A stretch of DNA of 6,363 bases from Candidatus Adiutrix sp. (GTDB lineage Bacteria > Desulfobacterota > Desulfarculia > Adiutricales > Adiutricaceae), in assembly GCA_031285975.1 (NCBI GenBank), contig JAITVE010000320.1, positions 1-6,363 of the forward strand, read 5' to 3'. The position numbers and the translations under genes were made by a program. Below are positions 1 through 4,633 of the stretch, in pieces. How positions within the stretch are numbered: the stretch's first letter is position 1; each line of letters starts with the position of its first letter. The notes below the pieces were generated by a model, which did not search any database, was not told the DNA's origin, and saw only the letters and a list, made by a program, of their open reading frames with translations.

Positions 1-953
1 CGGATGTGATCCAGGGCCTCGTGGGCGGCCTGGTCGTTGACGCGCACCGAGTCGGTACGCATATAGGTGATGAGGCCCACCTGGCCCTCGCCGGCCACGT
101 CGCGGCCTTCGTACAAATCCTGGGCCAGGCGCATAATTTGCTTGGAGCCGATTTTCAGGCGGTTGAAGGCGGCCTGCTGCAAGGTGCTGGTGGTGAAGGG
201 GGCCAGGGGGTAGCGGCGGCGTTCCTTGGTGGCCAGTTCGGCCACGGTGAAGTTCGCGCCCGTCAAATCGTGCACCACGGCCATAGTGTCTTCTTCGTTG
301 GTGAGGGCGGCCTTTTTCGTGCCGATTTTACTGAGTTGCGCGGCGAAGGGCTGGCCGTCGGCCAGGAAGTCGGCGGTGAGCGTCCAATATTCCTCGGGCA
401 CGAAGGCGAAAATGGCCCGCTCGCGTTCCACAATCAGGCGCAGGGCCACGGACTGCACCCGCCCGGCGGAGAGCCCCCGCTTGAGCTTGTCCCACAAAAG
501 CGGCGAAATGAGGTAGCCCATCAACCGGTCGAGAATGCGGCGGGTCTGCTGGGATTCGAAGCGGGTTTTGGAAATGACCACCGGGTTGGCGATGGCCTCT
601 TTAATGGCTGTGGGGGTCAGCTCGTGCAGCAGCACCCGCTTGTAGTTATAGCCCTCGCCCAGGGCCTGGGCGATGTGCCAGGCTATGGCCTCCCCCTCGC
701 GGTCGGGGTCGGGCCCGAGGTAGATGGTCTCCTTGCCCTTGGCCGCTTTTTTGAGATCGCTGATGACCTTTTGCTTGCCGTCGATGACCACGTAATCGGG
801 GCTGAAGCCGTTTTCGATATCCACGCCCAGGTTGCTCTTCGGCAGGTCGATGATGTGCCCCACCGAGGCCCGGACGTCGAAATCCGGCCCTAAATATTTG
901 CCTATGGTTTTGGCCTTGGCCGGGGACTCGACGATCAGTAGCGATTTGCTCAT
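1..953 (-). CDS. topA: DNA topoisomerase I, N-terminal part (cut by window edge)
   Basis: Type IA topoisomerase, which relaxes negative supercoils by cutting and resealing one DNA strand through a tyrosine intermediate. I translated the reverse strand from ATG at 953-951 and it stays open to the window edge (317 codons plus two bases). Seen: a TOPRIM start LLIVESPAKAKTIG with metal-site Glu9; the acidic motif PDPDREGE at 81-88 (Asp82, Asp84, Glu86); RILDRLMGY and RGLSAGRVQSVALRL in the middle; and GLITYMRTDS, where Tyr297 is the expected catalytic tyrosine and Arg299 its partner (E. coli Tyr319/Arg321). The family is usually 700-900 residues, so roughly the last 60%, including any zinc-finger repeats, lies outside. 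An AAGGA ribosome site (962-966) sits 8 nt before the ATG. It follows dprA by 16 bp on the same strand, so co-transcription is likely. The truncation is due to the window, not to mutation. Confidence 0.98.
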   Translation of the reverse strand, partial: MSKSLLIVESPAKAKTIGKYLGPDFDVRASVGHIIDLPKSNLGVDIENGFSPDYVVIDGKQKVISDLKKAAKGKETIYLGPDPDREGEAIAWHIAQALGEGYNYKRVLLHELTPTAIKEAIANPVVISKTRFESQQTRRILDRLMGYLISPLLWDKLKRGLSAGRVQSVALRLIVERERAIFAFVPEEYWTLTADFLADGQPFAAQLSKIGTKKAALTNEEDTMAVVHDLTGANFTVAELATKERRRYPLAPFTTSTLQQAAFNRLKIGSKQIMRLAQDLYEGRDVAGEGQVGLITYMRTDSVRVNDQAAHEALDHI

Positions 954-961
954 ATATCTTA

Positions 962-966
962 TCCTT
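962..966 (-). promoter_or_regulatory. Ribosome binding site of topA
   Basis: AAGGA on the minus strand, 8 nt before the topA ATG and inside the 16-bp gap after the dprA stop. It fixes the topA start and shows that the gene has its own translation signal within the dprA-topA unit. Confidence 0.7.
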
Positions 967-969
967 AAA

Positions 970-2262
970 TTATTGCGCTTCAAACTGGCCGGAAGCCAGG
1001 CGGAGAACCCGGCCCGTGAGTTCCAGGTTCAAGAGGGCCACGGCGGTTTCGGCGGCCCCGAGGCCGGTGGCGCGCACCAGGGAATCGGTATCCCTGGGCG
1101 ACTGTTTCAGCGCCGCCCATATCCGGCCCTCCGGCGTGTCCGCCGCGAAGGCCAATTCCGGCTCCGGCTGAGGGGGCGACCCGGCCAGCGTAGCAGATTT
1201 AGCCTGGGCTGACAACCCTGCCACCGTAGCAGAATTTTGTTTCGGCGGCAACCCGGCCTTGGTCTTGGCGGAATTTTTCGTGGATTTTCGATAGCTTGGG
1301 GGCGGCTCCGCGATGATATCGTCCTCAAATTCGATGGGCGCACGGAGGGGAGCCGAGAGGCCTTCCAGCAGACGGGGCTTGATTTCGGCCAGCACCTCGT
1401 CCATACTCTCCACCAGGGCCGCGCCGTTTTTGATCAGCAGGTTCGCCCCGCGGGCCGAACCCAGCCCCGCCGGGCCCGGCAGGGCCATGACTTCCCGGTT
1501 CATTTCCAGGGCCAGGCGGGCGGTGATCAGCGCGCCGCTGCGCTCCCTGGCCTCGGTGACCACCACGGCCAGGCTGAGACCGGCAATGACCCGGTTGCGC
1601 CGGGGAAAATTGGCCGGAAAAGGCGTGGTTTCCGGGGTAAACTCGGAAATCAGGGCCCCCTGGGCCGCGATTTCGTCATAAAGCCGGGCGTTTTCTTTGG
1701 GGTAGATGTGGTCGAGCCCGCAGCCCAGCACGGCCAGGGTGCGCCCCCCAGCCTCCAGGGCCCCCCGGTGGGCCTGGGTGTCCACGCCCCTGGCCAGGCC
1801 GCTGACGATGGTGAGGCCCTTCATGGCCCCGCTGCGGGCCAGGCGGCGGGAGAATTCCAGCCCATGGGCGCTGGCCTCCCGCGAGCCCACCAGGGCCACG
1901 GCAAACTGGTCGGCGGCCTCCAGGGTGCCCCGCACCCAGAGCACCGGCGGCGGCTCGTCCAGTTCGGCCAGCCGCAGGGGGTAATTGCCGTCACCCAAGA
2001 TGATGATGTCAAGGCCGTGCTGTTGGGCGTAATCCAGCCGCTCGGCGGCTTCCTCAAAGAGGCCGCCGGTGAGGAGCGGGGTTAAATTCATCCCCAGCAC
2101 CCGCAGGTCGCGGCCAAAGGCGGCCTCGGCCGAGCCGGTCAGGGCCAGCACCCGGTGGAACGCGCCGGCCTTGCCGTTCAGCCCCAGATAGAGGGCCAGC
2201 CTGGCCAGCCGCTCGTTGTGAGCGGGCCCGCTGTCGTCCGGTCGGTTGCGTTCCACATCCAT
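970..2262 (-). CDS. dprA: DNA processing protein DprA (Smf), 430 aa
   Basis: Cytoplasmic single-strand DNA-binding protein that loads RecA onto incoming DNA in natural transformation; it is also kept in many bacteria not known to be competent. Seen: an N-terminal helical/HhH-like region (about 18-80); a Rossmann-fold core (about 85-295) with GSREASAHG (126-134), SGLARGVDTQAH (154-165), RRNRVIAG (221-228), ERSGALITA (240-248), a PGP turn at 262-264 and GANLLIKNGA (272-281); and a C-terminal winged-helix (about 376-430). Between core and winged helix is a low-complexity linker (about 320-370) built partly from an imperfect 12-residue repeat. The start at 2262 is supported by GAGGAG (2272-2277) 9 nt upstream. 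The order dprA then topA with a 16-bp gap indicates one transcript. At 430 aa it is at the long end for the family, partly because of the linker. Family call is firm; competence in this organism is not shown. Confidence 0.97.
   Translation of the reverse strand: MDVERNRPDDSGPAHNERLARLALYLGLNGKAGAFHRVLALTGSAEAAFGRDLRVLGMNLTPLLTGGLFEEAAERLDYAQQHGLDIIILGDGNYPLRLAELDEPPPVLWVRGTLEAADQFAVALVGSREASAHGLEFSRRLARSGAMKGLTIVSGLARGVDTQAHRGALEAGGRTLAVLGCGLDHIYPKENARLYDEIAAQGALISEFTPETTPFPANFPRRNRVIAGLSLAVVVTEARERSGALITARLALEMNREVMALPGPAGLGSARGANLLIKNGAALVESMDEVLAEIKPRLLEGLSAPLRAPIEFEDDIIAEPPPSYRKSTKNSAKTKAGLPPKQNSATVAGLSAQAKSATLAGSPPQPEPELAFAADTPEGRIWAALKQSPRDTDSLVRATGLGAAETAVALLNLELTGRVLRLASGQFEAQ
1165..1275 (-). 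repeat. Three-copy imperfect in-frame tandem repeat in the dprA linker
   Basis: DprA residues 330-366 read as three units: NSAKTKAGLPPKQ (39 nt, one extra codon), NSATVAGLSAQA (36 nt) and KSATLAGSPPQP (36 nt). The second and third match at about 26 of 36 bases, best over the first 24. On the plus strand the core GTAGCAGA recurs at 1190 and 1226, 36 bp apart. The unit start uses AT-richer codons (AAT TCT GCT) than the surrounding gene. It lies between the Rossmann core and the winged helix, so it probably acts as a flexible Lys/Ala/Pro-rich spacer. Copy number may vary between strains. Confidence 0.75.
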
Positions 2263-2279
2263 GCCAGGGGTCTCCTCAC

Positions 2280-2285
2280 TATACT
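2280..2285 (+). promoter_or_regulatory. Possible -10 box of truA
   Basis: TATACT (5 of 6 matches to TATAAT) in the 47-bp gap between the divergent dprA and truA starts. Transcription would begin near 2292, giving an 18-nt leader that keeps the truA ribosome site. No good -35 is seen at a 16-18 bp spacing (positions around 2257-2262 match poorly), so this is weak. Confidence 0.25.
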
Positions 2286-2309
2286 TGAATGATGTGCCGA
2301 GAGATGCGA

Positions 2310-3113
2310 ATGAAAAACTTTAAAATAACCGTGAGTTACGATGGCCGCCGCCTGGCGGGCTGGCAGAGGCAGGCCGAAGAGGCTGGCCCCACCGTGCAAG
2401 GCTTATTGGAAACCGCCCTGAGCCGCCTTTGCGACCACCCGGTGACCCTGCACGGCAGCGGCCGCACCGACGCGGGGGTGCACGCCCTGGGGCAGGTGGC
2501 CAGCTTCACCACGGACAGCGCCCGCACTGTGGCCCAAATCATTCAGGGAAGCAACGCCCTCTTGCCGCCCGAGGTGGCCGTGCTGCGCGCCGAAGAAGCG
2601 CCGGAAGATTTTCACGCCCGCTTCAGCGCCCTGGGAAAACGCTATGATTACGAACTCTTGACCAGCCCCACCCGGCGGCCCCTCTATCACGGGCGGGCCT
2701 GGTGGCTGGGCCCTGGCCTGGACTGGGCTGCGGTGGCTGCGGCCCTCCCGGCCTTTGAGGGCGAAAAGGATTTCGCGGCCTTCCAATCCGTTGGCAGCGA
2801 GGTGGGCAGCACAGTGCGCCGCCTTCACCGGGCCGCCCTGAGCCGCTCCGGCCCGGAGACGCTCCGCCTGAGCTTCATCGGCTCAGGCTTTTTGCGCCAC
2901 ATGGTGCGGGCCATGGTGGGGCTGTTGGCTGAAACGGGGCGAGGCCGCCAGTCGGCGGCCTCGATACCTGAACTCATCGCTTCCGGCGACCGCCGCCGCT
3001 CCGGCCCTACGGCCCCGGCCGACGGGCTCTACCTGGCCGCCGTGTTTTACGACGCCGATGAACTGGCCGGGCAGGTGGCGGCGCTGACCGGCCAGGCCGC
3101 CGACCTCTTATAA
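2310..3113 (+). CDS. truA: tRNA pseudouridine(38-40) synthase TruA, 267 aa
   Basis: Converts uridine to pseudouridine at positions 38, 39 and 40 in the anticodon arm of many tRNAs; cytoplasmic, homodimeric, no cofactor. Seen: the family opening KITVSYDGRRLAGWQRQ (5-21); the catalytic motif GSGRTDAGVHALGQ with nucleophile Asp54; GKRYDYEL carrying the conserved active-site Tyr; EKDFAAFQS; FLRHMVRAMVGLL; and the C-terminal TAPADGLYLAAVFYD. Length is normal (E. coli 270). Four in-frame ATGs lie at 2289, 2292, 2304 and 2310. I chose 2310 because GAGAG (2299-2303) is 6 nt upstream and MKNFKI matches the usual N-terminus. The longest option would add seven residues that the family does not need. It is divergent from dprA and convergent with ddl, overlapping the latter's stop by 6 bp, so it is probably transcribed alone. 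Confidence 0.97.
   Translation: MKNFKITVSYDGRRLAGWQRQAEEAGPTVQGLLETALSRLCDHPVTLHGSGRTDAGVHALGQVASFTTDSARTVAQIIQGSNALLPPEVAVLRAEEAPEDFHARFSALGKRYDYELLTSPTRRPLYHGRAWWLGPGLDWAAVAAALPAFEGEKDFAAFQSVGSEVGSTVRRLHRAALSRSGPETLRLSFIGSGFLRHMVRAMVGLLAETGRGRQSAASIPELIASGDRRRSGPTAPADGLYLAAVFYDADELAGQVAALTGQAADLL
2940..2963. repeat. Perfect 10-bp inverted repeat inside truA
   Basis: CGAGGCCGCC (2940-2949) and GGCGGCCTCG (2954-2963) are exact reverse complements around an AGTC loop. It lies in the coding region for residues just after the FLRHMVRAMVGLL motif. Neither strand has a T-run after it, so it is not a standard terminator. It could slow the ribosome or polymerase, or simply reflect GC-rich codon choice. 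Confidence 0.6.
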
Positions 3114-3135
3114 ATCTTTATAGGACTCCAAGTCC
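3108..3135. repeat. Interlocked stop codons of truA and ddl with AT-rich inverted repeat and small hairpin
   Basis: TTATAA at 3108-3113 supplies TAA for truA on the plus strand (3111-3113) and TAA for ddl on the minus strand (3110-3108). It begins a longer perfect inverted repeat, TATAAA-TC-TTTATA (3109-3122), in otherwise GC-rich DNA. Immediately after it is a 5-bp hairpin GGACT-CCA-AGTCC (3123-3135). There is no room for a conventional terminator between the two genes; this short block is the only structured DNA at the junction. Confidence 0.6.
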
Positions 3136-4088
3136 ACTTCTTCCGGCGCCAAAACCAGGTCAATCAAATAGCTGACCAGGGCGGTCAGGGACAGGCCGTA
3201 GGCCTTGGCCGCTTTGGGCAGCAGGCTGCCGGAGGTGAGGCCGGGCAGGGTGTTGGTCTCTAAAATATAGGTCTGGCCGTTGGAAAAAATCATGTCGGTG
3301 CGGGACAGGCCCCGGCAGCCCAGGGCCTTGTGGGCGGAGAGGGCCAGGCGGCGCACTTCCCAGGCGATTTCAGCCGGAATTTCAGCGGGGCAGACTTCCA
3401 GGGACTGGCCCGGCTCATACTTGGCCGCGTAGTCGAAAAAGCGGTGGCCGTCAGCCGGGATGATTTCAATGGGCGGCAGGGCCGTGAGCTTGTCGTTCCC
3501 CAGCACCGCGCAGGTCAGTTCCCGGCCCGGCAGGTATTTTTCCAACAGGGCCGCGCCTTCGATTTCAAAGGCCGCGCCCAGGGCCGCGATCAAGTCTTTT
3601 TCGTTTTCCACAATGGCCAGGCCCACCGAGGAGCCCTGGCCCAGGGGCTTGACCACCACCGGGGAGCCGAAGGTGTGCAGGGCCATTTCCGCCGTGTCGG
3701 CCAGGTCGGGGTGGCCGTTTTTGGTCACCACCAGGTCGGGGGCCACGGGCAGGCCCGCTTCCCGGTAAATGCGCTTGGAAAATTCCTTATTGATGCCCAT
3801 GGCGCTGGAAAGGACGCCGCTGCCCGTGTACGGCAGGCCGATCATTTCGCAAAAACCTTGCAGGGCGCCGTCTTCGCCCAGGGGGCCGTGGACGGCCAGA
3901 AAGGCCACGTCGAGCTTTTCGGCGTCCTCCGCCAGGCGGCAGAGGTCAGCCGCCGGGTCATAGACCACCACTTCATAGCGATCCCGGTCGATGTGGGACA
4001 GCACTTCGCCGCCGGAGGCCAGGGAGACCTCCCGCTCGCGTGATTTGCCCCCCATGACCAGGGCCACCCGCTTGATTTTCCCCGACAT
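3108..4088 (-). CDS. ddl: D-alanine--D-alanine ligase, 326 aa
   Basis: ATP-grasp enzyme that joins two D-alanines to make the dipeptide added by MurF to the peptidoglycan precursor; cytoplasmic. Seen, with E. coli DdlB equivalents: GGKSREREVSL with Glu18 (Glu15); GINKEFSKRIY with Lys101 (Lys97); VVVKPLGQGSSVG with Lys147 and Ser153 (Lys144, Ser150); the omega-loop FFDYAAKY with Tyr220 (Tyr216); SRTDMIF with Arg263 and Asp265 (Arg255, Asp257); LETNTLPGLTSGSLLP with Glu277, Asn279 and Ser288 (Glu270, Asn272, Ser281). The loop tyrosine points to D-Ala-D-Ala rather than D-Ala-D-Lac specificity. GGGAGG (4094-4099) lies 5 nt before the ATG. It is 145 bp downstream of rpsT on the same strand and tail-to-tail with truA. 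It is not next to murC/ftsQ, where ddlB often sits, so ddl and ddlA/ddlB cannot be told apart here. Confidence 0.97.
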   Translation of the reverse strand: MSGKIKRVALVMGGKSREREVSLASGGEVLSHIDRDRYEVVVYDPAADLCRLAEDAEKLDVAFLAVHGPLGEDGALQGFCEMIGLPYTGSGVLSSAMGINKEFSKRIYREAGLPVAPDLVVTKNGHPDLADTAEMALHTFGSPVVVKPLGQGSSVGLAIVENEKDLIAALGAAFEIEGAALLEKYLPGRELTCAVLGNDKLTALPPIEIIPADGHRFFDYAAKYEPGQSLEVCPAEIPAEIAWEVRRLALSAHKALGCRGLSRTDMIFSNGQTYILETNTLPGLTSGSLLPKAAKAYGLSLTALVSYLIDLVLAPEEVDLESYKDL

Positions 4089-4093
4089 ACACG

Positions 4094-4099
4094 CCTCCC
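4094..4099 (-). promoter_or_regulatory. Ribosome binding site of ddl
   Basis: GGGAGG on the minus strand, 5 nt before the ddl ATG. It supports that start over the internal methionines at residue 12 and beyond. Confidence 0.7.
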
Positions 4100-4106
4100 A
4101 TCCCCA

Positions 4107-4117
4107 AGTTACTAACT
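4107..4117. repeat. 11-bp palindrome AGTTA-C-TAACT upstream of ddl
   Basis: A perfect 5+1+5 inverted repeat 19 bp upstream of the ddl start codon, in the leader or near the start of transcription. It could be a small operator. No regulator family can be named from it, and a chance palindrome of this size is possible. Confidence 0.3.
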
Positions 4118-4145
4118 ATGTAGCCGCAACCCGACCCAACAACAA
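4117..4145 (-). promoter_or_regulatory. Weak candidate promoter of ddl
   Basis: Minus-strand TTGTTG (4140-4145), 17 bp, then TACATA (4117-4122). Each box matches the sigma-70 consensus only in part (three of six for the -10), and the -35 overlaps the T-rich tail of the proposed rpsT terminator. It is offered because ddl needs either its own promoter here or read-through from rpsT. Confidence 0.2.
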
Positions 4146-4170
4146 CTCAAGGCCATCATATCGACGGCCT
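4135..4170 (-). terminator. Candidate Rho-independent terminator of rpsT (imperfect)
   Basis: Read on the minus strand, AGGCCGTC (4170-4163), loop GATAT, GATGGCCT (4157-4150) forms an 8-bp stem with one G-U pair, then a T-rich but interrupted tail (TTGAGTTGTTGTTG). The G-U pair is an A-C mismatch on the plus strand, so the structure suits the rpsT direction. It starts 63 bp after the rpsT stop. The broken T-tract suggests partial termination, allowing some read-through into ddl. Confidence 0.4.
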
Positions 4171-4233
4171 GAAGTCTTGGTTAATACTGTGCGGGCGGCG
4201 GCTCAAACCCACCGTCCTTTGGGGCCTGCGGCC

Positions 4234-4509
4234 TTAGGCGGCGACAGCCGCCTGGGCGGCGGCCAGCTGCTGGGAGAGCCGGGCAATGCGCCGGGAAGCG
4301 TTGCGGCGGTGCAGGGTGCCTTTGGAGGCGGCCCTGTCCAGGGCGCTCATGGCCTTCCGCAGAGCCTCAGCCGAAGTGGCAACGGGTTCGCTCACGGCGA
4401 CCCGCACGTCTTTCACGGCGTTTTTGACTTTGGTTTTATTGATGCGGTTGCGGAGCCGCCGGGTCTCGCTCTGGCGAGCCCTTTTCAGAGCAGATTTATG
4501 GTTGGCCAA
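4234..4509 (-). CDS. rpsT: 30S ribosomal protein S20, 91 aa, UUG start
   Basis: Primary 16S rRNA-binding protein of the small subunit, made of long basic helices. Seen: the family N-terminus ANHKSALKRARQSETRRLRN, a Lys/Arg-rich first half, and KGTLHRRNASRRIARL (63-78), equivalent to the conserved KG.IH.N.A.R...L block, then an Ala-rich tail. The family is usually about 87-90 residues. No ATG fits: the reading frame continues upstream for 32 more codons to 4605, but those residues are unlike S20. TTG at 4509-4507 gives exactly the family start and has AAGGAGG (4515-4521) 5 nt upstream. E. coli rpsT also starts with UUG, which is tied to its autogenous control. A strong promoter lies about 95 bp upstream, with a roughly 88-nt leader. 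It is divergent from murJ and precedes ddl. Confidence 0.97.
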   Translation of the reverse strand: MANHKSALKRARQSETRRLRNRINKTKVKNAVKDVRVAVSEPVATSAEALRKAMSALDRAASKGTLHRRNASRRIARLSQQLAAAQAAVAA

Positions 4510-4531
4510 GAGAGCCTCCTTCTGATATAAA
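4502..4531 (+). promoter_or_regulatory. Possible promoter of murJ (extended -10)
   Basis: TGATATAAA (4523-4531) fits an extended -10 (TG-N-TATAAA), with TTGGCC (4502-4507) at an 18-bp spacing as a half-matching -35. Transcription would begin near 4538, leaving an 89-nt leader to murJ that contains the 4562-4578 hairpin and overlaps the rpsT leader in antisense. AT-richness next to the rpsT ribosome site could produce this match by chance. Confidence 0.25.
4515..4521 (-). promoter_or_regulatory. Strong Shine-Dalgarno that decides the UUG start of rpsT
   Basis: AAGGAGG on the minus strand, spaced 5 nt (CTCTC) from the TTG. It is the best ribosome site in the window, as expected for an abundant ribosomal protein using a weak start codon, and it rules out the longer upstream reading. 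Confidence 0.85.
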
Positions 4532-4561
4532 GACCTATGCGGTCGTTCGATGTACTGAATT

Positions 4562-4578
4562 TTGTGCCGCAGGCGCAA
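4562..4578. repeat. Hairpin in the rpsT/murJ leader region
   Basis: TTGTGCC (4562-4568), loop GCA, GGCGCAA (4572-4578). As plus-strand RNA it is a 7-bp stem with one U-G pair; as minus-strand RNA (rpsT leader) it has one C-A mismatch. No T-run follows on either side. It falls inside the predicted 5' leader of rpsT and upstream of murJ. A role in S20 autoregulation or in the murJ leader is only a guess. Confidence 0.35.
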
Positions 4579-4603
4579 TAAGGGCCGTTGACGGTAAATT
4601 GGC

Positions 4604-4633
4604 ATTATAAGGGCTATGGAGAAGACTTGTCAA
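4604..4633 (-). promoter_or_regulatory. Consensus sigma-70 promoter of rpsT
   Basis: On the minus strand TTGACA (4633-4628), an 18-bp spacer and TATAAT (4609-4604): both hexamers are perfect. Transcription should start near 4597, giving an rpsT leader of about 88 nt to the UUG. It is the only full-consensus promoter I found. The -35 box overlaps the proposed murJ start codon (4627-4629), and the spacer covers the murJ ribosome site, so polymerase binding here would sit on the murJ translation start region. Confidence 0.8.

Noticed and set aside
6..893. 295-codon open frame on the plus strand
   Set aside because: It is the antisense shadow of topA; the minus strand carries unmistakable TOPRIM and catalytic-tyrosine motifs, and the shadow product is low-complexity Gly/Val-rich with no family pattern.
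1237..2085. 282-codon open frame on the plus strand
   Set aside because: Antisense shadow of dprA, caused by GC-rich codon structure; no recognisable motif or ribosome site.
2278..2283. TATAGT as a minus-strand -10 for dprA
   Set aside because: Transcription would start at about 2271 and cut off the dprA ribosome site at 2272-2277; no -35 is seen.
2289..2309. Earlier ATG codons (2289, 2292, 2304) as the truA start
   Set aside because: They have no spaced ribosome site and would add residues that TruA proteins do not have; ATG 2310 fits both criteria.
3330..4043. 237-codon open frame on the plus strand
   Set aside because: Antisense shadow of ddl, whose catalytic residues are all present on the minus strand.
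4510..4605. 32-residue N-terminal extension of rpsT from an ATG at 4605
   Set aside because: The extension is unlike any S20 N-terminus, the ATG would lie upstream of the predicted transcription start near 4597, and the strong Shine-Dalgarno fits the internal TTG.
4606..4611. TATAAG as a plus-strand -10 for murJ
   Set aside because: No -35 at a proper spacing (TTGACG at 4588 is only 12 bp away), and the start of transcription would fall on the murJ ribosome site. The bases are better explained as the rpsT -10 on the other strand.
4588..4626. Upstream TTG (4588) as the murJ start
   Set aside because: It adds 13 residues with no family match and only a poorly spaced AAGGG upstream; TTG 4627 has a well-spaced GGAG.
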